Assembly: GCA_029204225.1 (NCBI GenBank)
Contig: CM055099.1
Coordinates: 48,846,141-48,910,140, forward strand
Direction of reading: 5' to 3'
DNA length: 64,000 nt
DNA from: Diphasiastrum complanatum
Taxonomy: Eukaryota > Streptophyta > Lycopodiopsida > Lycopodiales > Lycopodiaceae
The notes beneath the pieces are model-generated. The model was not told the DNA's origin. It saw only the letters and a program-made list of their open reading frames with translations, and did no database searches. Shown one piece after another: positions 25,752 to 39,315 of the stretch; within the stretch, counting starts at the first letter, position 1; every line of letters begins with the position of its first letter. A program made the position numbers and the translations under genes.

Positions 25752-26188
25752 TCATTCTGTTAAAGCCAATGAAAAATGGCCTCTAGTTCTAGCCCAGGTC
25801 TGTTCAGAAGGACATCTTGAAGGTTCAAATCTGCTCATTTTGAAGACACTATCAAAGGCAATAGGAGTATCAAAAGAAGAATTCCTATGCAAAGTAGCAA
25901 GCTTCCATGCTTGGACTTCTACATCAGTGAGATGAGCAAGAGCGATCCAAAGCTCAATAGAGATAGGTGCTAGGAAGTTGACAGAGGGAAGGCTCCAAAG
26001 TTTATAAGCAATTTTTGCAAATTTAAATTCAATGATACGACTTGGTACCAATGGTACTTAATTTTGATCCAATCCATGATGCACATGAAATCAATAAGGC
26101 AAAGAATTTTATCATCCGGGCCAACAACATTACAAGTAGTCATATCATAAGCAGTAATCAATTTGTGTACTTCAACATCTTTCTTCAT
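25752..26188 (-). pseudogene. unassigned broken ORF upstream of the RT
   Basis: Two overlapping minus-strand frames (26188-25970 and 26051-25752) read as one protein if shifted near 26040: LCLIDFMCIMDWIK ... then FKFAKIAYKLWSLPSVNF ... VQAWKLATLHRNSSF. Amino-acid make-up looks protein-like. It lies upstream of the reverse transcriptase on the same strand, so it could be an ORF1 of that element, but I recognise no family. Confidence 0.3.
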
Positions 26189-26627
26189 GCAACATATAAT
26201 AGTCTAAACCAAAGGACTAGGAGGAGAAAGGGGCTCCCCATAGCCAAGAGTCACTGCATCATGAAACCATCTTGTGGACTACACCATACAACAGACCTTG
26301 TTAGCCATAAAATACAAGTAAAGGTAAAGGTTTGGTACTACCCCGACCAAAGGGTAGTTGGGGTGACATCAGAGATGCTAGAGAGAGAGTAACAAAATTT
26401 CACATAGTTTCTCTTGACAAGTCAAGGCCAAACCCTTTGAACCCTTCAATTTATAGCATAACTGGTAAAAATACAGCTGTATAAAGTTTAATAGTACAGA
26501 GTACCATAAAGCGAAGCAAGTTTTAAGATGCCCAGCTGCCACCATCCCACACAACAAAATCGACAAGTTAGTCGCATGAGAAAGACATGTGTCATAGCTG
26601 AGCATCAGTTGTTATCCATGTTCAAAC
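26189..26627. other. non-coding, short match to 20.68 kb
   Basis: 26388-26432 (GTAACAAAATTTCACATAGT...) matches 20684-20728. Possibly the 5' end region of the RT element. Otherwise nothing recognised. Confidence 0.35.
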
Positions 26628-27563
26628 AAACATATTTGAAAGACCTGCTCTAATTGTGATAAAGTAAGGAAATTTGAGACGCCGCACGAACTGCTCCATG
26701 TTGATTGCTATCAGATGTGTATGAGCAAAGTCTGTGTAGATAATCAGGGCGCTACCTAGCCCGAATGTGAGGGAAAGCGATAGTTCGAACTATCAAATGG
26801 TGAAAGACAAGCACGTGTCAACAACCTTCAACAACTACTGCCTCAAAAGAATATGTGAAAGATTGATCTATGATGGTAAATGCGCTTAAGGACCCGCTTG
26901 CCTTGCTATGACCTTCAAGCTTCGTATGATCATTCTAAAGATGCCCTGCATCACTTGAGGAATGCAGTTGCGCTCTTCATCAAGAAGGAAGAATGAAGAT
27001 ACAATGAAACACAGATAGTTCGGAAGGCTAGAGGAGAAGAAAACAGCCGCTTCAAAATCTGTCTGGTCGAGTGAGGATGAGTGCGTGAGTGACAAGTTGA
27101 ACAATCATTCATAAATGCGCCCTTCAATGACTCCTTGACAAGCTTTCAACCTTCAATAAAAAAGAACCAGTACAGCTCGATAGAGAGAAAGAAGAGGTGA
27201 TAGAGAGAGAGGCCCAGTAGCGAGAGAGGCACTTAGCAAGAGAGGCCCCATAGAGAGAGCATCCTATCTTGTGAGTCTCTAATGGTTTGCTGCCACATAG
27301 AGAGAGTTCCACACGAAACGTTCCCTCTACCATTTGGACATGAAGATGTGCCATTTGGAAATGAAGATGATGTTATGGAGATATGTCATTGTAGTGTTTT
27401 GGTAATGTGGTGGGACTACACGTCACTAGTTCTTTAAAAACTTTAAAGTAGGCTTCAAACTTCAATAATAGGAGCATTGTGTACGTTATGACATTGCTCT
27501 TCGATTATTCGAGTGATCCAGCAGTCGTGATCAAGTAGGTCATGAAAAACAATAATGGTCGAT

Positions 27564-28095
<532 letters not shown>

Positions 28096-28099
28096 ATAG

Positions 28100-28117
28100 T
28101 GGCGCCATTGTCGGGGA
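28100..28117 (+). other. primer-binding site, tRNA-Asp type
   Basis: TGGCGCCATTGTCGGGGA, 16 of 18 matches to the complement of a tRNA-Asp 3' end as I remember it. Its position just after the LTR supports the LTR boundary. Confidence 0.78.
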
Positions 28118-28499
28118 GCACCACACACTTGCCTCGCCGCTCCTCCTTTCTCTCACTCTCCTCTTCTCTCTCTCTTCATTTTTTCACCAAAAATCGGAAT
28201 TTTGGGATAGTTTAGCATGGATTAGTATTAGTTTTTGTCGTTTTGTGTGATTTTTTGTTGTTTGCATTGTAGGGAGAGATTGTGTGGTGGGAGGTTCAGT
28301 TCCAAACATCCAATCCTTTCCAAAAACTCATAATAATCAAAAAAATGTTTAGATCTGTCCAAACTAACCTTCGCAGACCAGGTAGTACCTTCTGCCACAT
28401 CAGCAGAAGCTACTGTACTTCCTGCGAGAGTTAGTTTCTAGCCATTTTGCCAAAATAACCAAAAAAATCAAAAAAACCATAAAAATTCCAAAAAATACT

Positions 28500-29060
28500 G
28501 TTAAGTAACCTTCACAGAGCTCTTTGAAGTTCCATCTCACTGAGATCAAGACACAGAGAAGTATGCAAGAGTTACCTTGCAGAGTAAGACCCTCTACGAA
28601 GACAGAACCCTTGCAGACATCAAAATTTCAAATTTTTGTGAGAACTAACCTTTGCAGAGGCTACTGAAGTTCCATCTTAGTGAGACCAGAACACAATAAA
28701 TCTTGCAAAAGTTAGTTTGATGTTTAAACCTTTGTGCGAAGGTTTCCCAGTTTAAAAAGACGAGAAAATCAGGCTGAACCTTCGCAAACATCAAAATTTT
28801 GATTTTCTATGGTAAGTAACCTTCGTAGAGGATTCTGAAGTTCCATCTCACTGAGACAAGGAACATAAATCTTTGCAAGAGTTAGTTTGAATTATTGAGT
28901 GATCTGTGAACCAAAAAGTGATTTTGAACTCTCATAGATACCAATAACTCTCGCACCATTGAGAAGTAACCTTCGCAGACCATCTCATTATCTTCAAGAT
29001 ATTGTTTTTCATCAGTGATGAAGTCTGCGGGAGTTAGTTTTAAATATTGAATAATTTGTA
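28500..29060 (+). repeat. tandem repeats in the gypsy leader, about 155-bp period
   Basis: Four diverged units start near 28500, 28650, 28805 and 28968. Each has AAGTAACCTTCGCAGAG, then in the first three TGAAGTTCCATCTCACTGAGA, then CTTTGCAAGAGTTAGTTT. The same words in reverse complement occur in the leader of the minus-strand gypsy element (48700-49330). Non-coding; likely a family trait of the 5' leader. Confidence 0.75.
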
Positions 29061-29724
29061 AGGAAAAAAGTGAATTTTTTATCTAAAGAACCTTCGCAGA
29101 CATCAATAATTCTCGCATCAGGGGAAGAGAACCTTCACAAGCTTCACACAAGTTTGATCTTGACCCAGATTCAGCTACTATTAAGAGGGTGAGAGCTAGT
29201 TCCTATTAGATTACAAGAAAAGTGATTTTTTGATTGCAAAATAGTACAAAGAACCCTGGCATGACCAACCCTCTCACTGAGCAACCTTCGCAGATAGGAT
29301 CATTCACAAGTCCTCTTCAAATCTAGCTACTGTGAAAATCTCAGGTCAAACAGAGCTAAGATCAAAGAGATATCAGGAAAAAACCAAGAAAAATGACTTT
29401 AAATCGCACCACTGAAACTGATCAGATCTTGTCAAATCTAGGTTGTAGTCACAACATCCATCAAGATCCAACATCCCTGGACTTAACCAAGTGAATGAAC
29501 CTCAGATCAAGATGATGAGTACCCTCCACATCCGCCACCATCAATCCATCACTAATCTGTTCCATCTCTATTCCATCTTCTATCTCCATCTCTAATAGAT
29601 AAATCCATTTCTAATTCTATTTTATTCTCATCCGTACTGATCCATCTTTTATCATTCGTTTCTTTTCTTCTTCCCTTGCAAAAAAAAAAAAAAAAGCTGG
29701 AACACCAGCATCATTGTGTGAACC
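29061..29724 (+). other. remaining gypsy leader
   Basis: Non-coding sequence between the repeats and gag, with further CTTCGCAGA words and an A16-like run near 29680. Confidence 0.5.
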
Positions 29725-29964
29725 TTGAAGCAATCAACCAATCAACTACTTTGCGACATTCTAGTGCTGATCTATGGAGACCGCCATTGCAGGATTATCA
29801 AACAAAAGAAGTTCCCTAATGAAACCATTCGAGACTACACCTATCAGATTTTCCATCTAGTGAAAGATTGTCTGATTCCTGAACAGATCATCATGGCAAA
29901 ATATTATGTTGGACTGCCCAAAAAGATCAGATATGGTATGGCAGAACTAGCGTCCTATGCGTCA
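29725..29964 (+). pseudogene. gypsy gag, 5' part, split by copia
   Basis: The frame reads KKFPNETIRDYTYQIFHLV ... AKYYVGLPKKIRYGMAELAS, the pattern of the retrotransposon Gag domain (a helix with a [F/Y]-x-x-G-L-x-x-x-x-[R] turn). At 29964 the copia element begins after TATGCGTCA. Reading resumes in the same frame at 35391, so the insertion broke a once-continuous gag. Confidence 0.75.
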
Positions 29965-30612
29965 TGTGAAGGATTTCAGATCCTTAAGATCAATCCACCT
30001 AAATGATCTTTGGTTAGAAAGAGAAATACACTACCAATCTCACCAATGTAGAAAAATCAGCATCTACACACAAAATGAGATGCAAACACTAATAGAAATT
30101 GATCGAACTTGAATGAAATGTTAAAGTACTGTTGATGCTCGTACAGAACTAGCAAGCTACTGTATTCTACACGTGTGGATCCAAAAATAACAATAAATGA
30201 TCATTCTACACATAGAATTGCAAGCAATCACCAAGATAGTGCACCAATGGATAATAGAACCCAAGAGGACCATGTATAAGCATGCAATGAGATAGAGAAG
30301 AAAGAAGATAGATCTCTCCATGAGTTACATCCTTTTCTAGCAAGTCCAAACCCTACTTGGCCACATGGCTTTCCCACCAAAATGCTAACCCTACTAATTT
30401 TGGGTAAAGATTCAATGTACCCAACTATTCAAATTTGAATCTACTCAAACTCGCATTCTAACTTTCACACACTTTCAAAAAGTGTTTATTAACATGACAT
30501 TTAGACTAATGAACTTTGAAAAGTAATCTCTAAGTCTAAAACAAGTTTTGGCCTCAATATGCCAAAAATGGAAATATAGCAAAATATGATGAAACTAGTT
30601 GAATCTTTCACA
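29965..30612 (-). repeat. copia 3' LTR
   Basis: Starts TGTGAAGGATTTCAG and ends GAATCTTTCACA on the plus strand. Pairs with 34736-35385. Confidence 0.92.
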
Positions 30613-30652
30613 CTCCCTCTTCAACTAGTTTTAGCATAGACTTTGATAGCAC

Positions 30653-30985
30653 TCAAAGTGAAGTCCTATGCTTGATGAACAAGTCCTTTCCCAATGCTTT
30701 TCTGAAGATATCAGCTACACATTCCCTTGAAGACACATGTTGAAGCTCCACCTCCTTTGCAATGACTTGCTCCCTCACAAAGTGATATTGTATCTCAATA
30801 TGATTGCTCCTAGCATGAAAGATAGAATTGGATGCCATTCTTTGGGCTGATTGATTGTCACAAAATATGATTGTACTCAGCAAGTGAAGATCCTTGATCA
30901 TCCTCTTGATCCATACCATCTCCTTTGTGCAATATGTAAGAGCTTTGCACTCGGCCTCACTAGATGACAATGAGATAGAATCCAT
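30653..30985 (-). pseudogene. copia RNase H
   Basis: Carries SLSSSEAECKAL and FCDNQSAQRMA, the acidic motifs of the copia RNase H, and the C-terminal HIEIQYHFVREQV. It is separated from the reverse transcriptase by stops between 30985 and 31205. Confidence 0.85.
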
Positions 30986-31204
30986 GATATAGCTCCATCA
31001 CCTAATACAATAAGCACTGATGGATTTCCTATCTATTACATCTCCAGCATAGTCCGAATCTGAAAATCCAAAAAGATTAGGTAATCATCCCTCATACAAT
31101 ATGCCAAAATCTCGAGTTCCAATGATGTACCTCAAAACTCGCTTTCCTAGCTTCCAATGCTCCTCACTAGGATCTTGCTTGAATTGACTCAATATTCCAA
31201 CACA

Positions 31205-31936
31205 TTAGCTTAGATATGGTCTAGTAATGGTTAGATAGATGAGTGAACCAACTAGCTTCCTATAGAGAGTAATGTCCTTGAGGGATCTTTCATTACTTCT
31301 TATAGTTAGCTTTACATGAGACTCCATAGGTGTATCAATAACTTTTGCATCTACCATATGAAATCTTTCTAGAATAGAATTAGCATACTTCTCTTGACAA
31401 ATGAAAGTAGATTGAGAAGATCTAATGACTTCTATTCCCAAAATGTAATGTAAATTACCAAGATCATGCACCTCAAACTCCTTCTAAAGAGTATTCTTGA
31501 TATCCTCCACATCTTGATTGTCTCCACCACTCAAGATGATATCATTCACATAGATTAGCAAGATGGTAACATCATTTCCAGCAAACCTATAGTAAAGTGA
31601 ACAATCATACTCACTCATAACAAAGCCTTGAGAGAGTAAAAAAGTGTAGGGCTTAGTATACCAAGTCCTTGGTGCTTGCTTAAGGCCATACAAATTCTTT
31701 TGTAGAAGACACACATGATTTGGCTTTGTTGATGAAATGTAGCTCTTGGGTTGCTCCATGTACACTTCCTCCTCAAGATCCCCATTCAAGAATGCATTTG
31801 AAATGTCCATTTGCCATAGATCCCACCCATAAAGTGTAGCAAGTGAAATGATGACTCGAATGCTTACCATCTTTGCCACAGGTGCAAAGGTCTCATCATA
31901 GTCAATCCCTTGTTGTTGAGCATATCCTTTTGCCAC
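31205..31936 (-). pseudogene. copia reverse transcriptase, active site YVND
   Basis: 31936-31484 has GIDYDETFAPVAKM, WQMDISNAFLNGDLEEEVYM, NLYGLKQAPRTWY and then IYVNDIILSG where copia enzymes have YVDD: the second catalytic Asp is Asn. 31471-31205 continues with LGNLHYILGIEV and the RSLVGSLIYLTITRP-like thumb, after a one-codon break. The enzyme would be inactive even without the breaks. Confidence 0.88.
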
Positions 31937-31948
31937 TAACCTTGCCTT

Positions 31949-32752
31949 TTACTTGTTGATAGATCCATCTTGGCTTGTCTTCACCTTGAAGATCCATTTG
32001 CATCCAATAGCTTTCTTGTCCTTAGGCAACTCCACCAATCTCCATGTTCCATTCTTCATAAGAGCTTGATACTCAAGATCCATTGCTTGGATCCACTCCT
32101 CTTCTTTCCTTGCTTGATCTACACTTGTAGGCTCATCCAAAGAGGTTAGGAAAGTAGCATAATTTCCAGAAACTACTTGCTTACCCTTTTGATCATATGT
32201 GAGCCTTGAAGGTACTTGTCTTTCTCTTGATGTTCTCCTTGGCTTTTGACTTGATAAAGGTCCATCATCATCACCATCCAAAGTAGGATCCTTCTCATAA
32301 ACATCAAGAATGTTAGATCCATCCACACTACCATCAATCATGTTTGAAGACACTTTTGGAATGTTCCCCTCATAAAAAATGACATCTCTACCACCAATCA
32401 CTTTGTTAGTAGAAGGAATGCAAATCTTGTAGGCTTTACTCACCTCATTATATCCAACAAAAATACATCTTCTTGAAGATGGATCCTCCTTGGTCCTATC
32501 ATCAAGAGTAATGTTGACATAGCATGTGCATCCAAAGGTTCTTAGAAAGTTGACACTCGGCCTCCTCTTGAATAGCATCTCAAAAGGTGTCCTTCCATCC
32601 AAAATAGCACTCGGCCACGTATTGCACAAAAAATTGGCACACAACAAAGCTATTTTGTTGTGAGGTCCTTGATGTTGTATACTCCGTCTTGATCCCATGC
32701 TCATCACAAAAGGCCTTGAACTTGTTAGATATGTACTCACCACCCTTGTCAC
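31949..32752 (-). pseudogene. copia integrase C-terminus and linker
   Basis: Reads DGRTPFEMLFKRRPSVNFLR, TFGCTCYVN, a serine/acidic linker with RRTSRERQVPSRL, then EEWIQAMDLEYQALMKNGTW, the start of the RT region. It overlaps the upstream frame with a shift near 32620. The conserved catalytic-Glu segment (Q-Q-N-G-V-V-E-R) is not present in either frame, so a small deletion has removed it. Confidence 0.82.
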
Positions 32753-34106
32753 TCCTCAAGCACTTGATCTTTGTGGAAAATTGGTTCTCCCTTGCATTCT
32801 TGAACTTCATAAAGACATCATACACTTCATCCTTGCTCTTTAGTAGATAAATCCAACAAAATCTACTAAAATCATTAATGAATGTTACATACATCTTAGC
32901 TCCACTATTGCTGATTGTAGTAAATCCATGAATATCCGAATGTACAAGTTGAAAAGGCTTTGTAGATCTAGAAATAGATCTAGTATAAGGTAGTCTATGT
33001 GAATTAGACAAAGCACAAGACTCACAAACATGCTTTATATCACTTAAGGAACTTGGAAGACCAATCACAACCTTCTTCCTTGCCATTACCTCCAATGACT
33101 TGAAGTTGAGGTATTCCATCCTTTTGTGCCAAACCTCTTGAATAGGAATTTGCTCCCTTGAAACACATCCAACTTGGTTAGCAATAACACAAGCATCTAG
33201 TTTGAACAACTTTTCTTGCCTTTTATCTTTTCCAACCAAGACATTCTTCCTTTTGATCAAACAAGCATCTCCATCAAACTCCACCTTGAGGCCTTTACTT
33301 AGCATTTGGCTCACACTAAGCAAATTCTTGGTAATAGATGGAATAAACAAGACGTCCTCCAAATGAACATTCCTATTTGTAGAGAGAGAAATAGGTTTGT
33401 GAAAGGTCATTTGTGAACTTTCTCCACTATCAATCGACCAAGGATCTAGATCTCCATCATTAGCAAGCATATAGGAAGCCTTGATCTCTCTTCTTCTTGT
33501 AGCACTCACTTGCAAAGTGTCATTTGATGCCACAATAGAAGTACTTGAGCTTTGATCTATCCTTCTTTTTGCCATTGAAGAAGCATCCACTTGATCTTGC
33601 CCTTTAGACCACTTACTTTTAGTTTTGCCCTTGAATTTTCCCTTTGTGAACATAGCATCCTCTTGAAGTGTCGATGTAGATCCACCTCTTGCTTGAAGCC
33701 TATATTCCTCATTGATCAAGATCTCTTGAAGATCCATCAAACTTGGAAAAGTCTTTTGAATAGCAATACTTTGAACAATGTTAGCATGAGCATCTAGCAA
33801 GCCATTAAAAATTACTTGAATAAGCTCTCCTTCCTTAATGCTTTCATCAATGCAAGCCAATTCATCATTCAATGCTTTCATTCTCAAAACAAAAGTACTT
33901 GGACTTTCTTTATTCTTTTGCAAACAAGAAAAGATTTTCCTTCTTAGAGTCAACACTCTAGAAGTAGACTTGGATTCATAAAGCTTTTGCAATGAATTCC
34001 AAGCTTCCAAAGATGATGTGCACTTACAAACTTCCTTGAGAAGTTCATTGGTAACATTCATCTTTATCATGTGTAGAGCCTTTTTGGCCCTCTTTTCATA
34101 CCTCAA
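32580..34106 (-). pseudogene. copia gag, protease and integrase N-terminus
   Basis: 508-codon frame: a UBN2-type gag (residues about 1-190, with WNSLQKLYESKST and FVLRMKALNDEL), a protease (WSIDSGESSQMT, D-S-G kept), the GAG-pre-integrase zinc domain and integrase core (VHSDIHG, CLRSDKGGEY). Oddities: no CCHC zinc knuckle between gag and protease, and the second His of the HHCC domain is lost (WHKRMEYLN instead of WHxRxGHxN). The frame runs into nonsense after SQQN near 32640. Confidence 0.85.
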
Positions 34107-34723
34107 TTGATCTTGTTGTGTTGCTGGTCTCTACTCCAGACCTACAACAATATCTAAAACATCATTCATCTCAAGAAGTGACTCCATCCTGAATAGTTCC
34201 TTGAGGTAAGCCTATCATTGGCTTCCAACATGACTCCAATTGAGGTTGCCATGTAGCAATGATGTGATCTTCTCTTTCAACCTATTTCAATGCACAAAGA
34301 ACTCCTTTGAACAATCCTCAATATAATGACTTTTGCCACTTCCTAAGATTGAAAACACTCAGATAAAGTCTAGCAACCTCACTATCTAGAGATCCAATCA
34401 AAATTAGGGTTTTGACAAAATCACAAAAAATTGACTATTCCAAATCTACATGCAAATGCTGAAAATTTGATATGCAATCTATTAGCCATCACTTAGGCTG
34501 ATCCAATGATCTAAAAATCGGCCAAATCCAGTATGTGAATTCAAAAATCAGAATTGATCAAGTTTATAAACCTATATAGGGTTTTGATCTACAAAAGATC
34601 CAATCTACAAAAAAGCAAAAAAACTCGATTTTGGTGTAGAATCCTCTCTAGCATGCTCTAGACTTGATATCTTCACCAAATCATTGATAGATCTGATTTA
34701 CTCCTTCATAACCTAAAACACAA
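34107..34723 (-). other. copia leader
   Basis: Between the PBS and the first in-frame gag codon seen. Some gag N-terminal sequence is probably present in broken frames. Confidence 0.5.
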
Positions 34724-34735
34724 GATCTGATACCA

Positions 34736-35385
34736 TGTAAAGGATTTCAGATCCTTAAGATCCAATCCACTTAAATGATCTTTGGTTAGAAAGAGAAATA
34801 CACTACCAATCTCACCAGTGTAGAAAAATCAGCATCTACACACAAAATGAGATGCAAACACTAATAGAACTTGATCAAACTTGAATGAAATGATAAAGTA
34901 CTGTTGCTTTCCGTACAAAACCAGCGAGCTACTATATTTCACACGTGTGGCTCCAAAAATAGCCATAAATGATCATTCTACACATAGAATTGCAAGCAAT
35001 CACCAAGATAGTGCACCAATGGATAGTAGAACCCAAGAGAACCATGTATAAGCATGAAATGAGATAGAGAAGAGATAAGATAGCTCTCTCCACGAGTTAC
35101 ATCCTTTTATAACAGGTCCAAACCCTATTTGGCCACTTGGCTTTCCCACCAAAATGCTAACCCTACTAATTTTGGGTCCAGATTCAATGTACCCAACTAT
35201 TCAAATTTGAATATACTCAAACTCGCATTCTAATTTTCTCACACTTTCAAAAAGTGTTTAGTCAAATGACATTTAGACTAGTGAACTTTGAAAAGTCAAC
35301 CTCTAAGTCTAAAACAAGTTTTGGCCTCAATATGCCAAATATGGAAATATTGCAAAATGTGATGAAACTAGTTGAATCTTTCACA
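34736..35385 (-). repeat. copia 5' LTR
   Basis: 650 bases, starts TGTAAAGGATTTCAG and ends GAATCTTTCACA on the plus strand, followed by the target repeat CGTCA. Confidence 0.92.
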
Positions 35386-35548
35386 CGTCACTTGCACAAC
35401 TCTATAAGGATGCTGCCATGATAGAAATCTCACATGGGATGAAGGATTTTTCCTATCGTCTGATGAATCATCAGATGGAAAATCAAAGGAACAAGAGTCA
35501 ACAACGAGCAATGATCCAGCAAGAATGGAACCCTATGCAAGGCAACTA
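35386..35548 (+). pseudogene. gypsy gag, part after the copia insertion
   Basis: In frame with 29725-29964 across the insertion: LAQLYKDAAMIEISHGMKDF, the C-terminal helix of the Gag domain, then MENQRNKSQQ and a stop at 35546-35548. The match of frames on the two sides confirms the target-site duplication. Confidence 0.7.
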
Positions 35549-36394
35549 AGTGTAGCAATGTTAGGCAGATCGAGTGCAGCGAAAGACCAAGAACCTTGCA
35601 CTTCAAGTTCAGGCTGTCCTCAAGCTTATGCTCGCACGGTCAGTTTTCTTGAGAAGGACGAATGTACATACTGCTTTGGAATCATCCGAGTGCAAGACGT
35701 CCCATCAAGAACCCTCGATATGGACCAAAGGTGGAGCAAAAGGCCCGGCGGTCAGATCCAGTGGTTCAAAGGGCACAAGTAGAATCAAGCCAACAAGGAG
35801 CTCACGAGAGGATGGATGTCACGAGTTTCTTCAACAAACAGTGACAAGGTGGAAGATTTGGTTATATCCTCTTGCATGTCACCAAACTTAATAGAGGACC
35901 ACAATAGCCTCCCAATCTATTTTGTGGAAGATTCTAAGGGGAATCTATTACCAATGTATGCCTATCAACTTAGAGGCGATGGTGTATTGCACTTGGTAAG
36001 ATGCTATGGATGCAGAGAAAAACATTGTCGAGCCGAATGTCCACATCGAGGGGATCCATTAACATTCAAACCATGTTGTGCACAATGCAGAGTTAATCAT
36101 CCATGTCGAGATTGTCCGATGAGAAATTCACAACTAGCAAGGAGGCATTTGGCCTATGTAGACCGACATGCACCTATGGTGACCCTTCCACCTCAAACGC
36201 ACTATAAAAGAAAAATCCTAGTGCCACCAGGTTATGAAGCTAAAGAGGAAGAAGACATTCTGACAAAAGTCCCAAGGTATGCAGACACACCCACGAGCAA
36301 ACTGACAACAACATCACAGAAGCAAGAGCTGGTAGAATCCATCAAGCCAGTGATAGCTAAGAAAGTCAAGAAATTGGCAACCAAGGAATTATGA
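35549..36394 (+). pseudogene. gypsy gag C-terminal part with two zinc knuckles
   Basis: Frame 35816-36394 has two close zinc knuckles, CYGCREKHCRAEC and CCAQCRVNHPCRDC, both spaced CX2CX3HX4C, one residue shorter than the usual CX2CX4HX4C of retroviral nucleocapsids. It then continues with KRKILVPPGYEAKEEED and a lysine-rich end. 35549-35815 is open in several frames without a clear domain. Position after Gag fits a nucleocapsid. Confidence 0.6.
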
Positions 36395-37012
36395 CAGGTT
36401 CTATTAGGGCCTTATCACAATCATTGCAAGGACTTCTTCATGATGAATTACAAAGGGGACCAGTGTCAAAAGAGCAAATTGAAGACAAATCAACATGAGA
36501 TCCAAGAGAAAGTGCAGTCACACAGCCTTCAAATGGAAAGTGCAATGACCAAGGGAAGACTAAAGTTGATGATTGCCCCTCAACGGGCAAGATTCAACCA
36601 AAGTCTCATTGTTCCATAATGCAGCAGCCCAAACCAACGCCAAACCCGGGTATATCCATTCTCAAAAGGCTAAATCCAGGGAATCCAAGCCCGAATAGGC
36701 CTCCAGTCCCAGCAAGCACTAGCGCTCACAACGAAAAAGCCTTGTTCTCAATTTGTAAGATTGACTGCGGAGGAAAGTTGTCAGGTTCAAGCATACCACG
36801 AATACCTAGACAGACAAAGTAGTCAAACGAGCACATCGTATCCACATTACAAATTGGGAGAGTCTAGGACATTGGGACCAGTTGCACCAATCTATGAGGA
36901 GCAATATCAACAAGTTTTATCTTGGGATACTCTGATGGAATGCCTCGACTACCCAATTGTCGATGAACAAGGTTATCTAGAATGGCCACCAGACCCTTAT
37001 GAGTATCATTGA
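36395..37012 (+). pseudogene. C-terminal ORF of the gypsy element
   Basis: Frame 36761-37012 ends DYPIVDEQGYLEWPPDPY plus three residues. The same ending (DYPFVIEQGYHEWPPDPY) occurs at 60505-60702, in front of a polypurine-like tract and a putative LTR. So it is the C-terminus of an ORF that is conserved between two elements. I do not recognise its family; no protease, RT or integrase motifs are visible. Confidence 0.55.
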
Positions 37013-37371
37013 AAATCTGACAAGTCTAGGTTCTTGTTGATCAACAACCGATAAAGCCTCAGGTTTTACGTAAGCGAACAATATCCACATTTTCTCTGAA
37101 GCATCCATGTCCCAGCAATAAATGAACTGACAACAGCACTCCCCACGACAAATGCATGCATAGTGCTGAGGGACTGGCACTACTTTGGGCCGAGGACCCT
37201 ATTGTGGGTATTTCCTGTACAATATTAAATGAGTGGGTCCCACCACTAAAACTACTATTGGCCAAGCCTTACCCAGTGGGCCACAATATAGTAGAACAAT
37301 AAGTGTGAGGCACTGCGTCCTGCATGTATAAGCTCAGCCACCAATGAGCACACTAGTTAGATAGTTGAAGT

Positions 37372-38530
<1,159 letters not shown>

Positions 38531-39315
38531 ACAAAGTCTTTGGAAGTCCAACTACAAAAGTCATAGATATGCTTTCCCATCGTTTTTGAGGGATATCTAA
38601 GGGGTGTAACAACCCTCCAGTATTTAAGCATTCCGCTTTGGCTAATTGACAAGGTTTACATTTAACCACATAAGACTCGACAAATGGCTTGAATTTTGAC
38701 CAATGAAACTCTCTTCTGACCAAGTCCAAAGTTCTGTGTATACCTTGATGACCTGCACGGGTTACATCATGACACTCATAAAAAATTCTCTTCTTTATTT
38801 CATCATCCGCTAGTACACAAACTTTCCCATTCCGAAATAGCAAACCACCTCGGATAGAGAACTGTTCCATTATTTTCTTATCTTTCTTAGGAACCTGAGA
38901 TCCCTGTGAAGTAATCTCTATTCCATTCTCAATTTTTTCAGTCTCAATCATCTTCCAGATGCGACCAAAATGAGAATCTGATTTACACTTTTCTCTCAAC
39001 GAAAGATATAGATTAGTGAAAATCTGGGTGAATGAAAGTTCATCTAATTCACCAATTCGACTAAGAGCGTCTGCAACTTGGTTAGAGCTACCTTTGACAT
39101 ATCGGATCTCATGATCAAATTCCTGCTCAGCCCAATGAGCTTTATGACCCCTCAGATCGCTTTGATTGCAAAAGTACTTTGGAGGCCGGTGATCTGTATA
39201 CACTATAAATTGACTACCATAAAGGTAATGCCTCTAGGTTTGAAGTGCATGTATCATAGCAAATAACTCCTTCTCCTAAGTTGTATAATGAACCAGGTTA
39301 ATATCCTATTCTTCT
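38531..39315 (-). pseudogene. Ty3/gypsy RNase H-integrase fragment, copy 2
   Basis: Same relic as 3589-4380. Here one T fewer near 38935 keeps RNase H and the integrase zinc domain in one frame (39203-38331), while a 6-bp deletion near 39127 removes two residues. The frame still ends at VGLPKT where the LTR starts, and the RNase H start still has stops. Confidence 0.85.

Larger units (their letters stand above)
29965..35385 (-). mobile_element. full-length Ty1/copia element, inactivated
   Basis: 5421 bases. LTRs 34736-35385 (5' on the minus strand) and 29965-30612 (3'). Target-site duplication CGTCA at 29960-29964 and 35386-35390. PBS TGGTATCAGATC on the minus strand just inside the 5' LTR (34724-34735); polypurine tract GAAGAGGGAG (30613-30622, minus strand) just before the 3' LTR. 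Order gag, protease, integrase, reverse transcriptase, RNase H as in copia. Stops, frameshifts and lost catalytic residues show that it is dead. The LTRs differ at several percent of sites by eye, so insertion is older than the 8.9-kb duplication. Confidence 0.95.

Noticed and set aside
25267-25935. 222-codon plus-strand ORF
   Set aside because: No domain, runs opposite to the RT element's likely upstream ORF, and the start lies in low-information sequence; kept only as a note.
28500-29060. Repeats considered as a CRISPR array
   Set aside because: Units are long, diverged and contiguous, with no unique spacers, and they lie in a retrotransposon leader.
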